Assembly: GCF_003597675.1 (NCBI RefSeq) | Contig: NZ_CP030827.1 | Span: forward strand, 496,001 to 560,000 | Direction: 5' to 3' | Source of the DNA: Neorhizobium sp. NCHU2750 | GTDB taxonomy: Bacteria; Pseudomonadota; Alphaproteobacteria; Rhizobiales; Rhizobiaceae | DNA: 64,000 bases | Shown here: piece by piece, positions 15,849 to 25,138 of the stretch | Position numbering within the stretch: the stretch's first letter is position 1 | Layout of the letters: every line of letters begins with the position of its first letter | Position numbers and translations under genes: made by a program | The notes under the pieces: model-generated | The model's input: only the letters and a program-made list of their open reading frames with translations | Database searches by the model: none | What the model was told of the DNA's origin: nothing

Positions 15849-17768
15849 TTAACCCGCAGCACCCACGCCCACGGCCGTCTTTCCGAGCGCGCCGAACACG
15901 GTCTTGACGATACCGGCGCGGTCGAGACCGGCCTTGGCATACATGACGTCAGGGCCTGCCTGTTCCATCCAGATATCCGGCAATACCATAGAGCGCACCT
16001 TCAGCCCGTGGTCGAGCAGGCCTTCATGGCTGAGGAACTGCAGCACATGGCTGCCGAAGCCGCCGACCGCACCCTCTTCGATGGTGATCAGCACCTCGTG
16101 GTGGCGGGCAAGCTGGCGGATCAGGTCATGGTCGAGCGGCTTGGCGAAGCGCGCATCGGCAACGGTGGTCGAAAGCCCGGCAGCATCGAGATCTTCGGCC
16201 GCAAGCAGACATTCCTTCAGTCGCGTGCCGAAGGAAAGCAGCGCCACCTTGGCACCCTGCCTGACGATCCGGCCCTTGCCGATCTCAAGGATCTCGCCGC
16301 GTTCCGGCAGCTCGACGCCCACACCTTCGCCGCGCGGATAGCGGAACGAGATCGGGCCGTCGTCATAGGCGACGGCGGTCCGCACCATATGCTTCAACTC
16401 CGCCTCGTCGGCGGCAGCCATCACCACCATGTTCGGCAGCGTGGCAAGGAATGTGGTGTCGAACGAACCGGCATGTGTCGGCCCGTCGGCACCGACGAAA
16501 CCGGCGCGGTCGATCGGGAAGCGGACCGGAAGGCCCTGGATCGCCACGTCATGCACGACCTGGTCGTAACCACGCTGCAGGAAGGTGGAATAGATGGCGC
16601 AGAACGGCTTGAAGCCTTCCGCGGCAAGACCGGCTGCAAAGGTTACCGCATGCTGTTCGGCAATGCCGACATCGAACGTGCGTGCCGGATAGACGCTCTG
16701 CAGCTTGCCGAGGCCGGTGCCGTCGGGCATGGCGGCGGTGATGCCGACGATCTTCTCGTCGAAGCCGGCTTCCTGCACCAGCGCGTCGCCGAACACGTTC
16801 GTATAGGAGGGTGCGTTCGGCTTGGCCTTGGCCTGCGCTCCGGTGATGACGTCGAACTTGTTGACCCCGTGATACTTGTCGGCTGCCGCTTCCGCCGGCG
16901 GATAGCCCTTGCCCTTCTGGGTGACGACATGGATCAGCACCGGACCATGGGCATTGTCGCGCACATTGCGCAGCACCGGCAGGAGATGCTCGAACGAATG
17001 GCCGTCGATCGGCCCGATATGATAGAAGCCGAGTTCCTCGAACATCGTGCCGCCGGTCACGTAACCGCGCGCATGGCCAACCGCGCGGGTGATCGCCCGG
17101 TCGATCGAGCGGCCGAGATAACCCGTCAGCTTCTTGCCCATCTCGCGCACGCCCATATAGGCCCGGCCCGAGGCGAGACGCGCCAGATAGGCGCTCATGG
17201 CGCCGGTCGGCGGTGCGATCGACATGTCGTTGTCGTTCAGGATGACGATCAGCCGCGCATCGAGAGCCCCAGCATTGTTAAGTGCTTCGAACGCCATGCC
17301 GGCCGACATCGAGCCGTCGCCGATCACCGAGATGACATTGCGCTTCTTGCCGGCCAGCTCCGCGCCGACCGCCATGCCGAGACCGGCGGAAATCGAGGTC
17401 GAGGAATGCGCAGCACCAAAGGGATCATATTCGCTTTCCGCCCGGCGGGTGAAGCCGGACAGCCCATCCTCCTGGCGCAGCGTGCGGATGCGGTCGCGCC
17501 GGCCGGTCAGGATCTTGTGCGGGTAACATTGATGACCGACATCGAAGATCAGCCGGTCGTCGGGCGTGTTGAAAACCTTGTGGATGGCGATCGTCAGCTC
17601 GACCACGCCAAGCCCGGCACCCAGATGTCCGCCCGTCTTCGACACGGCATCGATCATCTCGTCGCGCACTTCGCGGGCAAGCTTGGGCAGGTCGCGGTCA
17701 TCGACCTTTCGAAGATCTGCGGGAAGCTTGACGGTGTCGAGCAGCGGCGTCACGGGCAGGGAAGTCAC
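15849..17768 (-). CDS. dxs: 1-deoxy-D-xylulose-5-phosphate synthase
   Basis: This thiamine-diphosphate enzyme condenses pyruvate and glyceraldehyde-3-phosphate in the first step of the MEP isoprenoid pathway. At 639 residues it is full length. [15 protein letters not shown], the thiamine-binding [18 protein letters not shown], a central pyrimidine-binding domain with [16 protein letters not shown], and a transketolase C-terminal domain appear in order. The start is GTG at 17766-17768. Another MEP-pathway gene, ispH, occurs at 59116. It lies about 120 bases downstream of the 19-kb cluster but has a separate leader. Confidence 0.96.
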   Translation of the reverse strand: MTSLPVTPLLDTVKLPADLRKVDDRDLPKLAREVRDEMIDAVSKTGGHLGAGLGVVELTIAIHKVFNTPDDRLIFDVGHQCYPHKILTGRRDRIRTLRQEDGLSGFTRRAESEYDPFGAAHSSTSISAGLGMAVGAELAGKKRNVISVIGDGSMSAGMAFEALNNAGALDARLIVILNDNDMSIAPPTGAMSAYLARLASGRAYMGVREMGKKLTGYLGRSIDRAITRAVGHARGYVTGGTMFEELGFYHIGPIDGHSFEHLLPVLRNVRDNAHGPVLIHVVTQKGKGYPPAEAAADKYHGVNKFDVITGAQAKAKPNAPSYTNVFGDALVQEAGFDEKIVGITAAMPDGTGLGKLQSVYPARTFDVGIAEQHAVTFAAGLAAEGFKPFCAIYSTFLQRGYDQVVHDVAIQGLPVRFPIDRAGFVGADGPTHAGSFDTTFLATLPNMVVMAAADEAELKHMVRTAVAYDDGPISFRYPRGEGVGVELPERGEILEIGKGRIVRQGAKVALLSFGTRLKECLLAAEDLDAAGLSTTVADARFAKPLDHDLIRQLARHHEVLITIEEGAVGGFGSHVLQFLSHEGLLDHGLKVRSMVLPDIWMEQAGPDVMYAKAGLDRAGIVKTVFGALGKTAVGVGAAG

Positions 17769-17891
17769 GGAGGCTGGCTTTCTCTTCTTGTTTTCTGAAG
17801 GCTGGGTCTTCAGCCTGAGGACGCTTCGTCTCGAAAGATGAGCAGTAAACCGACTTTTTCAAGTTTTCTAAGGCAAGGTTTCTAATCGATT

Positions 17892-18827
17892 TTAGCTGGC
17901 GGGCAAGGGGGAAGGCAAAGGAACGAACTCCTCTTCGTCGCCCGGAACGATGTCGAATCGCCCCGTCCGCCATTCTTCCTTGGCCTTTTCGATCCGCTCC
18001 TTGGAGGACGAAACGAAGTTCCACCAGATATAGCGCTTCGAATTCAGGGCAGCGCCGCCGAACAGCATGACATGGCAGCCGAGTGGTCCGGCTTGCAGAG
18101 TTATCTCGTCTCCCGTGCGAAAAACGAGAAGCTGGTCAGGCGCAAACCGGTCACCCGACACCTCGAGCTCGCCGGCAAGGATATAGAGTGCCTGTTCCTC
18201 ATGGCTGGCGGAAAAGGGAAAGCGCTTTCCCGGCTCTAGCCGAAGATCGACATAGAGCGTGTCGGTAAAGGTTGGCACGGGGGATACGAGCCCGCCGAAC
18301 GAACCGATCACCACCCGGCCATGGGCACCTTCCCATTCGATCTCGGGCATTTGTTCCTTGCCCGTATGGGCAAAGCTCGGATCGATCTCCTCCTTCTCGT
18401 CCGGCAAGGCCAGCCAGGTCTGCAGTCCGGACATCGACAGGGGATGGCCCCTCAGGTTTTCCGGCGTCCGCTCCGAATGGGTAATGCCGCGCCCGGCCGT
18501 CATCAGGTTGATGTCGCCCGGCTTGATCACCAGTTCGGTGCCGAGACTGTCGCGATGCTTGATCTCGCCGTCGAACAGGTAGGTGACGGTGGAAAGCCCG
18601 ATATGCGGATGCGGCTTCACGTCCAACGCCTCGTCGGGCCTGAGAATCGCAGGGCCCATCCGGTCGAAGAAGATGAACGGTCCGACCAGCCGCCGCTTGC
18701 GGCTGGGCAGCGCGCGTCGCACGGAAAATCCGCCGATATCGGAGGAGCGCGGAATGATCAGGTTCTCGATTGCATCACAGGCAAACGCATCGCCGGGTGC
18801 GGGATCGGTTCCGGGAAAAAACGACAT
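17892..18827 (-). CDS. Pirin-family cupin protein
   Basis: The 311-residue bicupin carries the pirin metal-site motifs: KPHPHIGLSTVTYLFDGEI with two histidines, and GRGITHSE with a histidine and glutamate, all in the N-terminal cupin. The C-terminal pirin domain (ALYILAGELEVSGDRF) follows. Bacterial pirins bind Fe and have been reported as quercetinases or as regulators of pyruvate metabolism; the role here is unknown. I chose the ATG at 18825-18827 (MSFFPGTDP), as the longer reading has an unlikely basic leader that overlaps the hepT-like gene. Confidence 0.87.
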   Translation of the reverse strand: MSFFPGTDPAPGDAFACDAIENLIIPRSSDIGGFSVRRALPSRKRRLVGPFIFFDRMGPAILRPDEALDVKPHPHIGLSTVTYLFDGEIKHRDSLGTELVIKPGDINLMTAGRGITHSERTPENLRGHPLSMSGLQTWLALPDEKEEIDPSFAHTGKEQMPEIEWEGAHGRVVIGSFGGLVSPVPTFTDTLYVDLRLEPGKRFPFSASHEEQALYILAGELEVSGDRFAPDQLLVFRTGDEITLQAGPLGCHVMLFGGAALNSKRYIWWNFVSSSKERIEKAKEEWRTGRFDIVPGDEEEFVPLPSPLPAS

Positions 18828-18837
18828 GGGGCCTCGC

Positions 18838-19200
18838 TTAAAGCGTTTCCTGATCTTCTGGATATCTGGCGAGAAAGGTTTCGAGTTCAACGATGAGGGG
18901 AGGGAGGCGGTCGGTGATCGTTTTCCAGATGGTCTCATCCAGAATATCTGCGTAATCGTGCCTCAGCATGTTGCCGAGACCCCGCATGGCGGGCCAGTTA
19001 TGAGTGGGGAATAGCTCCTGCGCAATTGGACCAAGCTTCACGCTGGCTTCCGAAACACGCGCAAAGCAGCGTTCGCACGTATCTCGCGTGATCTGGCTAT
19101 CCAGATATGCCGCGAGATCCATCTCATGAGTGTATTCGAGAATGGCCTGGCCGTTCTCGACGATGTCACGAAGTCTGGTCAGAGGGCGCTTAGTAGGCAA
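18838..19200 (-). CDS. HepT-like HEPN toxin (DUF86)
   Basis: The 120-residue all-helical protein belongs to the DUF86/HepT family of HEPN RNases, toxins paired with MntA antitoxins. The C-terminal motif is RGLGNMLRHDYADI: H81, D82 and Y83 fit HxY, but the arginine expected five residues before the histidine is glycine (G76), with arginines at 73 and 80. The start is inferred as TTG at 19198-19200, giving the typical length and an 11-base overlap with the upstream mntA gene. In studied pairs MntA adenylylates the tyrosine of the HxY motif, and Y83 is present. Confidence 0.82.
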   Translation of the reverse strand: MPTKRPLTRLRDIVENGQAILEYTHEMDLAAYLDSQITRDTCERCFARVSEASVKLGPIAQELFPTHNWPAMRGLGNMLRHDYADILDETIWKTITDRLPPLIVELETFLARYPEDQETL

Positions 19201-19501
19201 TGGCGCGATCTCGCTCAACGTTTCGGCGAAAGCGCTCCTTGCGCATTGGCTCCGGAACGATGTCCACACTGCTCGCGCCTGTTATGTGGCTGATCAGGCT
19301 GCGAAGATCTTCGACCGTCGTAACATAGTCCCAGCCCGATTGGATGACCGGATCGGAAAACTTCACCAGCACGTCGAGGTCTGAGTCATCTGTCGCCTCG
19401 CCACGCGCCACCGAGCCAAAGATCGACACCTGCTCCGCGCCCGCGGCGCGCAGTTCGCTCTCATGCTCTCTCAGCCTGGCGATGACCTGATCCTTGTCCA
19501 T
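19190..19501 (-). CDS. MntA-like nucleotidyltransferase antitoxin
   Basis: The 103-residue protein is a minimal nucleotidyltransferase with the active-site signature GSVARGEATDDSDLDVLV (29-46), including G29-S30 and D41/D43. This fold adenylylates partner HEPN toxins. I chose the ATG at 19499-19501 (MDKDQVIARL); a reading starting at 19555 adds 18 residues without a good ribosome-binding site. It overlaps the hepT-like gene and lies between pirin and xseB genes, in core chromosome rather than an obvious island. Confidence 0.85.
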   Translation of the reverse strand: MDKDQVIARLREHESELRAAGAEQVSIFGSVARGEATDDSDLDVLVKFSDPVIQSGWDYVTTVEDLRSLISHITGASSVDIVPEPMRKERFRRNVERDRAIAY

Positions 19502-19585
19502 GTCGATAATATAGGAAGGAACAGTGTGACAGTCGAGTGAAACTCGCGACAACAATCCAGGGTTTAGTCTGCCGCGGGACGATGA

Positions 19586-19861
19586 TTACTCCCCGTCGAG
19601 CGGTTCCACGCCCTGCACCTTGCCGGCGCGGTCGAGGCGTATCTTTTCGATCCGGTTTTCGGCGGCGTTGAGCAGCTTCTCGCAATGCTTCTTCAGGGCT
19701 TCGCCGCGCTCGTAGATGGCAATGCTTTCGTCCAGCGCCACGTCGCCGCGTTCCAGCCGCGCCACGATGCTTTCGAGTTCCGCCACGGCCTTCTCGAAGG
19801 AATAACCGCTCACATCGGCCACGGACTGGTTCGTCGCGGTGGTTTCGGTCATGTCCTTCAT
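19586..19861 (-). CDS. xseB: Exodeoxyribonuclease VII small subunit
   Basis: The 91-residue protein has the XseB coiled hairpin: [21 protein letters not shown], followed by [22 protein letters not shown]. It assembles with XseA to degrade single-stranded DNA; xseA is not in the window. The ATG at 19859-19861 overlaps the stop of the deacetylase-like gene in an ATGA arrangement, which supports this start over the ATG three codons downstream. Confidence 0.94.
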   Translation of the reverse strand: MKDMTETTATNQSVADVSGYSFEKAVAELESIVARLERGDVALDESIAIYERGEALKKHCEKLLNAAENRIEKIRLDRAGKVQGVEPLDGE

Positions 19862-20790
19862 CCTCTCATCAGTCTTGCGATATGCATGCCGGCGGATTCT
19901 GCCAGCCCTTCCAGATCATAGCCGCCCTCGAGCAGGCTGACGACCCGGTCGCTTCCGTATTTCCCAGCAATTTCCATCAGCCGCCCCGTCGCCCAGTCGA
20001 AATCGTCGCCGACAAGGTTGATCTGCGCTAGCGGATCGCGGTGATGCGCGTCGAAACCCGCCGAGATGATGATCAGGTCCGGCCGGAAGTCGTGAAGCCG
20101 CGGCAGCACGCGATCCTTGAACGCATCGCGAAAATGGTCGCTGCCGTCATTGGGCGAAAGCGGCGCGTTGACGACGGTGTTCTTTGCTCCCGTTTCGTTC
20201 TTGGCGCCGGTACCCGGATACAGCGGCATCTGATGGGTGGAACAGAACAGGACCGAAGCATCGTCCCAGAATATGTCCTGCGTGCCGTTGCCGTGATGCA
20301 CGTCCCAATCGACGATCGCGACACGCTCGACGCCATGTACCTGCTGCGCGTGGCGCGCGGCGATCGCGGCATTGTTGAACAGGCAGAACCCCATCGCCCT
20401 GGATTTTTCCGCATGGTGGCCGGGTGGGCGTGCGGCGACGAAGGCATTGTCCGCCTTGCCGGTCATCACATCGTCGACGGCGGCCATCGCCCCGCCGATC
20501 GCCGTCAGCGCCACCTGCAGGCTTTTTTGCCCGACATAGGTGTCGGCCTCGATCTGCCGGATCGTGTCTTCCTCGGGGATCTCGCGCATCACCTTGCGCA
20601 GGTGTTCTTCCGGATGCACCAGAAGCACGGCATCCTCGTTGGCCTGCGGCGCCTCTTTGCGGGCGAGATCTGCAAAATTCGGATGTTCCAGCGCGATCGC
20701 CAGCGAGCGCAGCCGGTCGGGCCGCTCCGGATGGCCTTCCGGTGCCGGATGGTCGAGGAAGATCTGGTGTTCGTAAAGGCGGGTGGTCAT
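19858..20790 (-). CDS. Histone-deacetylase-family (class II-type) deacetylase
   Basis: The 310-residue protein has the arginase/deacetylase fold with the catalytic chain [16 protein letters not shown], the zinc site [16 protein letters not shown], and [12 protein letters not shown]. Bacterial members are acetylpolyamine or protein deacetylases (AphA/HdaH type). The ATG at 20788-20790 follows a GGGGACC site; the longer reading is not needed. It forms a coupled pair with xseB. Confidence 0.92.
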   Translation of the reverse strand: MTTRLYEHQIFLDHPAPEGHPERPDRLRSLAIALEHPNFADLARKEAPQANEDAVLLVHPEEHLRKVMREIPEEDTIRQIEADTYVGQKSLQVALTAIGGAMAAVDDVMTGKADNAFVAARPPGHHAEKSRAMGFCLFNNAAIAARHAQQVHGVERVAIVDWDVHHGNGTQDIFWDDASVLFCSTHQMPLYPGTGAKNETGAKNTVVNAPLSPNDGSDHFRDAFKDRVLPRLHDFRPDLIIISAGFDAHHRDPLAQINLVGDDFDWATGRLMEIAGKYGSDRVVSLLEGGYDLEGLAESAGMHIARLMRG

Positions 20791-20924
20791 CAAACGGTCC
20801 CCGGCGGTCTTGCTGCCCACGACATGGCGCATCCGCGGCATTTTTTCAAGCGATTGCCCTTGCCCTCGGGCCTGTTTGGCCGGAAAGAATAGCAGCTCGA
20901 AAAACGACTGTTCAGAGGCTTTAA

Positions 20925-21323
20925 GTGGTCAGGGATACGATCAAGGCGTCGGATTTTCGCGTTGCATTCCGCGACGTCGACATGAACGGCCAGATGTTTC
21001 GCTCGGTCTATATCGACCGTGCCGAGGAGGCCGTTGCCGCCTTCTGGCGCCGCCGCAAGGGACGTGACGAGGATCCGATCTTCATCACCGGCAAGGTTGC
21101 CGGCACGTTTCACCTGCCGCTCAAGATCGGCGATATCGTCCACACCCATGTCGGCGTCAGCAAGATCGGCGGCAAGTCGGCGGGCTTTCTGGTCCGCATG
21201 ACCCGCGGGGACGAACAGGTGGCCGAGGTCGAGATCGTCTGGGTGGCGACCGACAGGGAAACGGGCACATCCGTCGCCCTGCCGGAAGAACTTCGCGACT
21301 GGCTCTATTCGTTCCTCGACTGA
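20925..21323 (+). CDS. Hotdog-fold acyl-CoA thioesterase (4-hydroxybenzoyl-CoA thioesterase type)
   Basis: The 132-residue protein starts at GTG 20925, preceded by AGAGG. It has the hotdog-thioesterase pattern FRDVDMNGQMFRSVYIDRAEEA, resembling the DxDxxGHxxxxxY motif with asparagine-glycine-glutamine in place of the histidine region. Length fits the YbgC/FadM group. The substrate acyl chain is unknown. It is a single gene between divergent and convergent neighbours. Confidence 0.78.
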   Translation: MVRDTIKASDFRVAFRDVDMNGQMFRSVYIDRAEEAVAAFWRRRKGRDEDPIFITGKVAGTFHLPLKIGDIVHTHVGVSKIGGKSAGFLVRMTRGDEQVAEVEIVWVATDRETGTSVALPEELRDWLYSFLD

Positions 21324-21326
21324 GAT

Positions 21327-21890
21327 TTAAGCCCGTTGCGGCAACAGCGGATAGCCGACCATGACGGCGCGGCCGGCAAGGGCTGCGATCAGCGACTTCA
21401 GCACGTCGCCGGGAATGAAGGCCAGCGATCCGAGGAAGGCCTTGCTGAAGCCGATGCCGGAGACCACCGCCAGATAGACGATGCCGCAGGCATAAAGCAC
21501 GAGAACTCCGCCGAACAGCGCGGCAACGAAGAAGTTGACCGTCTGGACGAAGCCGGGCTGCCCGCGGCTGACCAGCAGTTGCGACAGGTAGCCGGTGGCC
21601 AGCGCCGCCAGCACCCAGCCGATCAGGTAGCCGGTGGTCGGTGCCATGAACACGGCAAGTCCGCCGCGTCCGCCAGAAAGTACCGGCAGGCCGATTGCGG
21701 CCAGAACGAGTACCAAGAGCACGGCAACCGCGCCGCGTCTTGCCCCGAGCACGACACCGGCCAGCATGACGCCGAGCGACTGGGCGGTGATCGGTACCGG
21801 GATGAAGCCCAGCATGATCGGCGGAACAAGCCCGAGGGCCACGATGATGGCGGCGAAGAGTGCGGCAAGCACGAGGTCGCGGGTGGCCAT
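21327..21890 (-). CDS. bioY: Biotin transporter substrate-binding (S) component BioY
   Basis: The 187-residue integral membrane protein has about six hydrophobic segments and BioY-typical stretches (GFIPVPITAQSLGVMLAG, MAPTTGYLIGW). BioY binds biotin in the membrane and, with BioM and BioN, forms the energy-coupling-factor biotin importer. It is the third gene of a leftward bioM-bioN-bioY operon, 28 bases after bioN. Confidence 0.93.
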   Translation of the reverse strand: MATRDLVLAALFAAIIVALGLVPPIMLGFIPVPITAQSLGVMLAGVVLGARRGAVAVLLVLVLAAIGLPVLSGGRGGLAVFMAPTTGYLIGWVLAALATGYLSQLLVSRGQPGFVQTVNFFVAALFGGVLVLYACGIVYLAVVSGIGFSKAFLGSLAFIPGDVLKSLIAALAGRAVMVGYPLLPQRA

Positions 21891-21918
21891 GTTTTTGATT
21901 CCCTATTCTGATCGTTTG

Positions 21919-22527
21919 TTAGTTTTGGCGGCGGATGCCGCGAGCGTCAATGGCCGAGGCGATCTCGTCCGCATGGCGCAAGGTGTTGATAATCAAAGGA
22001 ACGATGATCGACAAGGGCCTGGGCTTCAACCCACGGGCGTGATGCGCGTCGCGGATGGCCTCGTATCGGCCGACGATCTCCGGCACGAAACGGATGACGA
22101 GGCCAATCGACAGCCCCACATCCGCAGCCCTGACGAGCCCCAGCCGTTCCAGCGGCATGGCGGCCCTGGTGAACACCGCGATGAACTCGCCGGTTGTGGT
22201 CGTCGCCGTGACGAGACTGGCAAAAAGCGCGAGCCCGGACAGCCGGAACAATGCCTCGAACCCTTCTGCAAGGCTGCCGAAGGCCGCCGTAAACAGGGCA
22301 ACGACAAGAACGATCAGCGCATAGCTGCGCATCCGGCGCCAGATCTCGGCCATCGAGATACGCAGCAACGCATGGCCGACAAGGCCGATCGCCGCCGCAA
22401 CGCCGAGCACGAGCGGCATGTGGAGGGTGAACAGGCAAAGGCTGATCACAGCCAATCCCAGGAGCTTCACCCATGCCGGCAACCGGTGGAGAAGGCTGTC
22501 GCCCTCGACATGCAGCGAGCGCATCAT
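21919..22527 (-). CDS. bioN: Biotin ECF transporter transmembrane (T) component BioN
   Basis: The 202-residue protein has about five membrane segments and the T-component coupling helices with the Ala-Arg-Gly signature, seen as HHARGLKPRP and SAIDARGIR near the C-terminus. It links BioY to the ATPase. Its ATG overlaps the bioM stop by four bases. Confidence 0.92.
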   Translation of the reverse strand: MMRSLHVEGDSLLHRLPAWVKLLGLAVISLCLFTLHMPLVLGVAAAIGLVGHALLRISMAEIWRRMRSYALIVLVVALFTAAFGSLAEGFEALFRLSGLALFASLVTATTTTGEFIAVFTRAAMPLERLGLVRAADVGLSIGLVIRFVPEIVGRYEAIRDAHHARGLKPRPLSIIVPLIINTLRHADEIASAIDARGIRRQN

Positions 22528-23210
22528 GCCGGCGCCTCGTGCCGGGCCCGGTAGAGCGAGATCACCTCCGCCGGTGTGCCGTCTGCCACGATCCGCCCGG
22601 CATCGAACATCAGCACCCGGTCGAACCCGGAAATCAGCTCAAGGTCATGGGTGATGACGATCACATCCTCGGGCAGCGAACGGATCGTCTGCGCCACGAG
22701 ATTGCGGTTCCTGATGTCGAGCTGGTTGGTCGGCTCGTCCATGACGAGGATCTTCGGCTCCGTGACGAGAACCGAGGAAAGCGCGGAGAGCTGCAGTTCG
22801 CCGCCGGAAAGTTCGTGCGCCCTGCGATCGCGAAGATGTCGGATGCCGAGCCGGTCGAGCACCGCGTCCACCGCTGCCGCCACCTCTGCCTTCGAGAGTT
22901 TGCGCGATCTGAGCCCGAGCGCGATGTCTTCCGACAGGATCGGCAGGATGATCTGGTTCTGCGGGTTCTGGAAGATGAAGCCGGACTGTCCGCGCGCCGC
23001 ATCCTCGGCCGTCACCGTATCGAAGCCGTTGACCGTCACCTTGCCGTTCGTCGGCTTGACGAGGCCGTTGATCATCCGCGCGAACGTGGTCTTGCCGGAC
23101 CCGTTGAGCCCGATGATGCCGATGCGCCGCTCGCTGAGGGTCACCGTCAACGGATGAATGACGGTGCGCCCTTCGAAGCGAACCTCGACGTTGTCATAAC
23201 GAATGTCCAA
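22524..23210 (-). CDS. bioM: Biotin ECF transporter ATPase BioM
   Basis: The 228-residue ABC ATPase has Walker A GLNGSGKTT, the Q-loop FQNPQNQ, signature LSGGELQL, and Walker B ILVMDEPTNQLD. It powers the BioMNY importer. I chose the TTG start at 23208-23210, preceded by GGGGACCC, because the family begins right at this DIRYDNVEVRF segment. An ATG at 23285 would add 25 residues rich in phenylalanine and arginine. Confidence 0.9.
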   Translation of the reverse strand: MDIRYDNVEVRFEGRTVIHPLTVTLSERRIGIIGLNGSGKTTFARMINGLVKPTNGKVTVNGFDTVTAEDAARGQSGFIFQNPQNQIILPILSEDIALGLRSRKLSKAEVAAAVDAVLDRLGIRHLRDRRAHELSGGELQLSALSSVLVTEPKILVMDEPTNQLDIRNRNLVAQTIRSLPEDVIVITHDLELISGFDRVLMFDAGRIVADGTPAEVISLYRARHEAPA

Positions 23211-23319
23211 ACCGGGTCCCCGCAATTCGACTGGCTCTATAGACCGAAATCGAGGATGAGGAAATTCGGAACAAAAAAAGAACATTGCAAAGACCTCAGG
23301 AAGGCCATAGTCTCCCTCA

Positions 23320-24513
23320 ATGGCTATTCTGATCGACAATGAACAGGCGCGGCGCATTTTCCTCGAACGGCAGCAGCTTTCGGCCCCGCCCGGCCGGGCG
23401 CTCGCCAAGGCCGGCCTTTTGCAGTTGATCGATGATCTGGGCTTCGTCCAGGTGGATAGTATCGCGACCGTCGAGCGCGCCCATCACATGATCCTGTTCT
23501 CCCGCAATCAGACTTACAGGCGCGAACACCTGACGACTCTGCTGGAAAAGGACGGCGAGCTTTTCGAGCACTGGACGCATGATGCCTCGATCATCCCGGC
23601 ACGGCTTTTCCGCTACTGGAAACATCGCTTTCGCCGGCGCGAGCCTTTGCTTGCCGAGCGCTGGCGCAAATGGCATGGCGAAGGCTTCGATTCCGCCTTC
23701 GACGAGACCTTTCGCCATATCGCCGAAAACGGTGCCATCATGTCCCGTGACATGAAGGTGGAAGATCACAAGTCAGGCGGCTGGTGGAACTGGCATCCCA
23801 ACAAGACGGCGCTCGAATATTACTGGCACACCGGCAAGCTTTCGATCGCCGGCCGGGTGAATTTCCAGAAGATCTACGACCTGACCGAACGCGTCATTGC
23901 TACCCACCATCATGAGCCGGAGGTCAGTCATGACGAATTCGTCGATTGGGCCTGCCGCAGTGCCATGACGAAGCTCGGCTTTGCCACATCCGGCGAGCTT
24001 GCGGCCTTCTGGGATATCGTCACGCCGGAAGAGGCGAAGGCCTGGGTGGCCGGCCATCGCGACGAACTGAGCGAGATCGTCATCGAAACTGCCGATGGCA
24101 GTCGTCCGCGCGCCTCCTTCGCTTTTATCGGCTTTCCCGACCATCTTGGCGATATTCCCGATCCGCCGGCCCGCATCCGCGTGCTGAGCCCTTTCGATCC
24201 GCTGCTGAGAAACCGCGACCGTGCCGAACGCCTGTTCAACTTCTTCTATCGCATCGAGGTCTTCGTGCCCGAGCCGAAACGGCAATACGGCTATTACGTC
24301 TTCCCGCTTCTCGAAGGCGACCGCATGATCGGCCGCATCGACATGAAGGCGGATCGCAAGGCGGGCATCCTCGACGTCAAGCGGCTCTGGCTGGAAAAAG
24401 GCGTGCGCCCCTCCGCCGGGCGACTGGAAAAGCTCGACGCGGAATTGCAGCGGGTGGGCAGGTTCGCAGGCGTGGAAAAGGTGGTCTATCAGCAGGGCTG
24501 GCGGGGGGAGTAA
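23320..24513 (+). CDS. YcaQ/AlkX-like winged-helix DNA glycosylase
   Basis: The 397-residue protein belongs to the HTH_42 family whose members (AlkZ/AlkX) excise alkylated bases and unhook interstrand crosslinks. The region QVDSIATVERAHHMILFSR (about 44-62) carries the QxD-type catalytic motif of this family, followed by repeated winged-helix domains. It is transcribed divergently from bioM. No partner gene suggests a specific damage source. Confidence 0.85.
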   Translation: MAILIDNEQARRIFLERQQLSAPPGRALAKAGLLQLIDDLGFVQVDSIATVERAHHMILFSRNQTYRREHLTTLLEKDGELFEHWTHDASIIPARLFRYWKHRFRRREPLLAERWRKWHGEGFDSAFDETFRHIAENGAIMSRDMKVEDHKSGGWWNWHPNKTALEYYWHTGKLSIAGRVNFQKIYDLTERVIATHHHEPEVSHDEFVDWACRSAMTKLGFATSGELAAFWDIVTPEEAKAWVAGHRDELSEIVIETADGSRPRASFAFIGFPDHLGDIPDPPARIRVLSPFDPLLRNRDRAERLFNFFYRIEVFVPEPKRQYGYYVFPLLEGDRMIGRIDMKADRKAGILDVKRLWLEKGVRPSAGRLEKLDAELQRVGRFAGVEKVVYQQGWRGE

Positions 24514-24547
24514 ACATGGAATTTCCTGATGTCAAATCATGTTTGCA

Positions 24548-24590
24548 TTGACATTTTCACTTGGAATATGTACGGATATCCGTACGCTTG
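24548..24590 (+). promoter_or_regulatory. Promoter and palindromic operator of the YefM-YoeB operon
   Basis: TTGACA at 24548-24553 is a perfect -35 element. GTACGGATATCCGTAC at 24570-24585 is a perfect 16-base palindrome placed where the -10 would be, 25 bases before the antitoxin ATG. This is the expected arrangement for autorepression by a YefM/Phd antitoxin or its toxin complex. Confidence 0.7.
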
Positions 24591-24609
24591 ATTTATCCGA
24601 GGCAACGGA

Positions 24610-24861
24610 ATGGCACATGTTCGTTTGACGGAGTTCCGCCAGAATATAGCAACCCACTATGAGGCAGTTCTCACATCCCGTGCTCCTTTGCTCGTCACTC
24701 GGCAGGGATCTGAAGGTCTGGTTGTGTTGGCGGAACGAGAATATGAGAGCATGCAGGAAACATTGCATCTGCTCTCGACCCCAGCAAATGCCAGCCGCCT
24801 GCGCGAAAGCCTCGAGCAGCTTGCCAGTGGGGACGTGATCGAGAGTGATCCGACGCTCTGA
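24610..24861 (+). CDS. yefM: YefM/Phd-family antitoxin
   Basis: The 83-residue protein has the Phd/YefM N-terminal DNA-binding region (LTEFRQNIATHYEAVLTSRAP) and LLVTRQGSEGLVVLAEREYESMQ, ending in a charged tail that would clamp the toxin. The toxin gene begins one base after its stop. Confidence 0.9.
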   Translation: MAHVRLTEFRQNIATHYEAVLTSRAPLLVTRQGSEGLVVLAEREYESMQETLHLLSTPANASRLRESLEQLASGDVIESDPTL

Positions 24862-24862
24862 C

Positions 24863-25138
24863 ATGAAGCTCGTTTGGACGCCCAATTCCTGGGAGGAATA
24901 CGAGTTTTGGCAGAAAACCGACATGCAGATGGTCGAAAAAATCAACGACCTGATCAGGAATGCCAAGAGAACACCGTTTCAAGGGCTCGGCAAGCCTGAG
25001 CCACTTAAGGGTGACCTGGCCGGTTTTTGGTCTAGGCGCATCTCAGGCGAACATCGATTTGTCTACCGCGTTGCGGGCTCGGCGAACGCTCAACAGATAG
25101 AAATCATCCAGTGCCGCTTCCATTACCGAAAATGGTAG
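24863..25138 (+). CDS. yoeB: YoeB/Txe-family mRNA endonuclease toxin
   Basis: The 91-residue RelE-fold toxin has all expected catalytic positions: E46 in GKPEPLKG, R65 in GEHRFVYRV, and H87-Y88 in CRFHYRKW. YoeB cleaves mRNA in the ribosomal A site. The ATG at 24863 lies one base after the antitoxin stop. Nothing suggests inactivation. Confidence 0.92.
   Translation: MKLVWTPNSWEEYEFWQKTDMQMVEKINDLIRNAKRTPFQGLGKPEPLKGDLAGFWSRRISGEHRFVYRVAGSANAQQIEIIQCRFHYRKW

Noticed and set aside
16008..17798. A 596-codon open frame opposite dxs
   Set aside because: Shadow of dxs; no domain and an unlikely composition.
23234..23243. CTCTATAGAC upstream of bioM as a BioR operator
   Set aside because: It matches the BioR consensus TTATMKATAA at only about six of ten positions.
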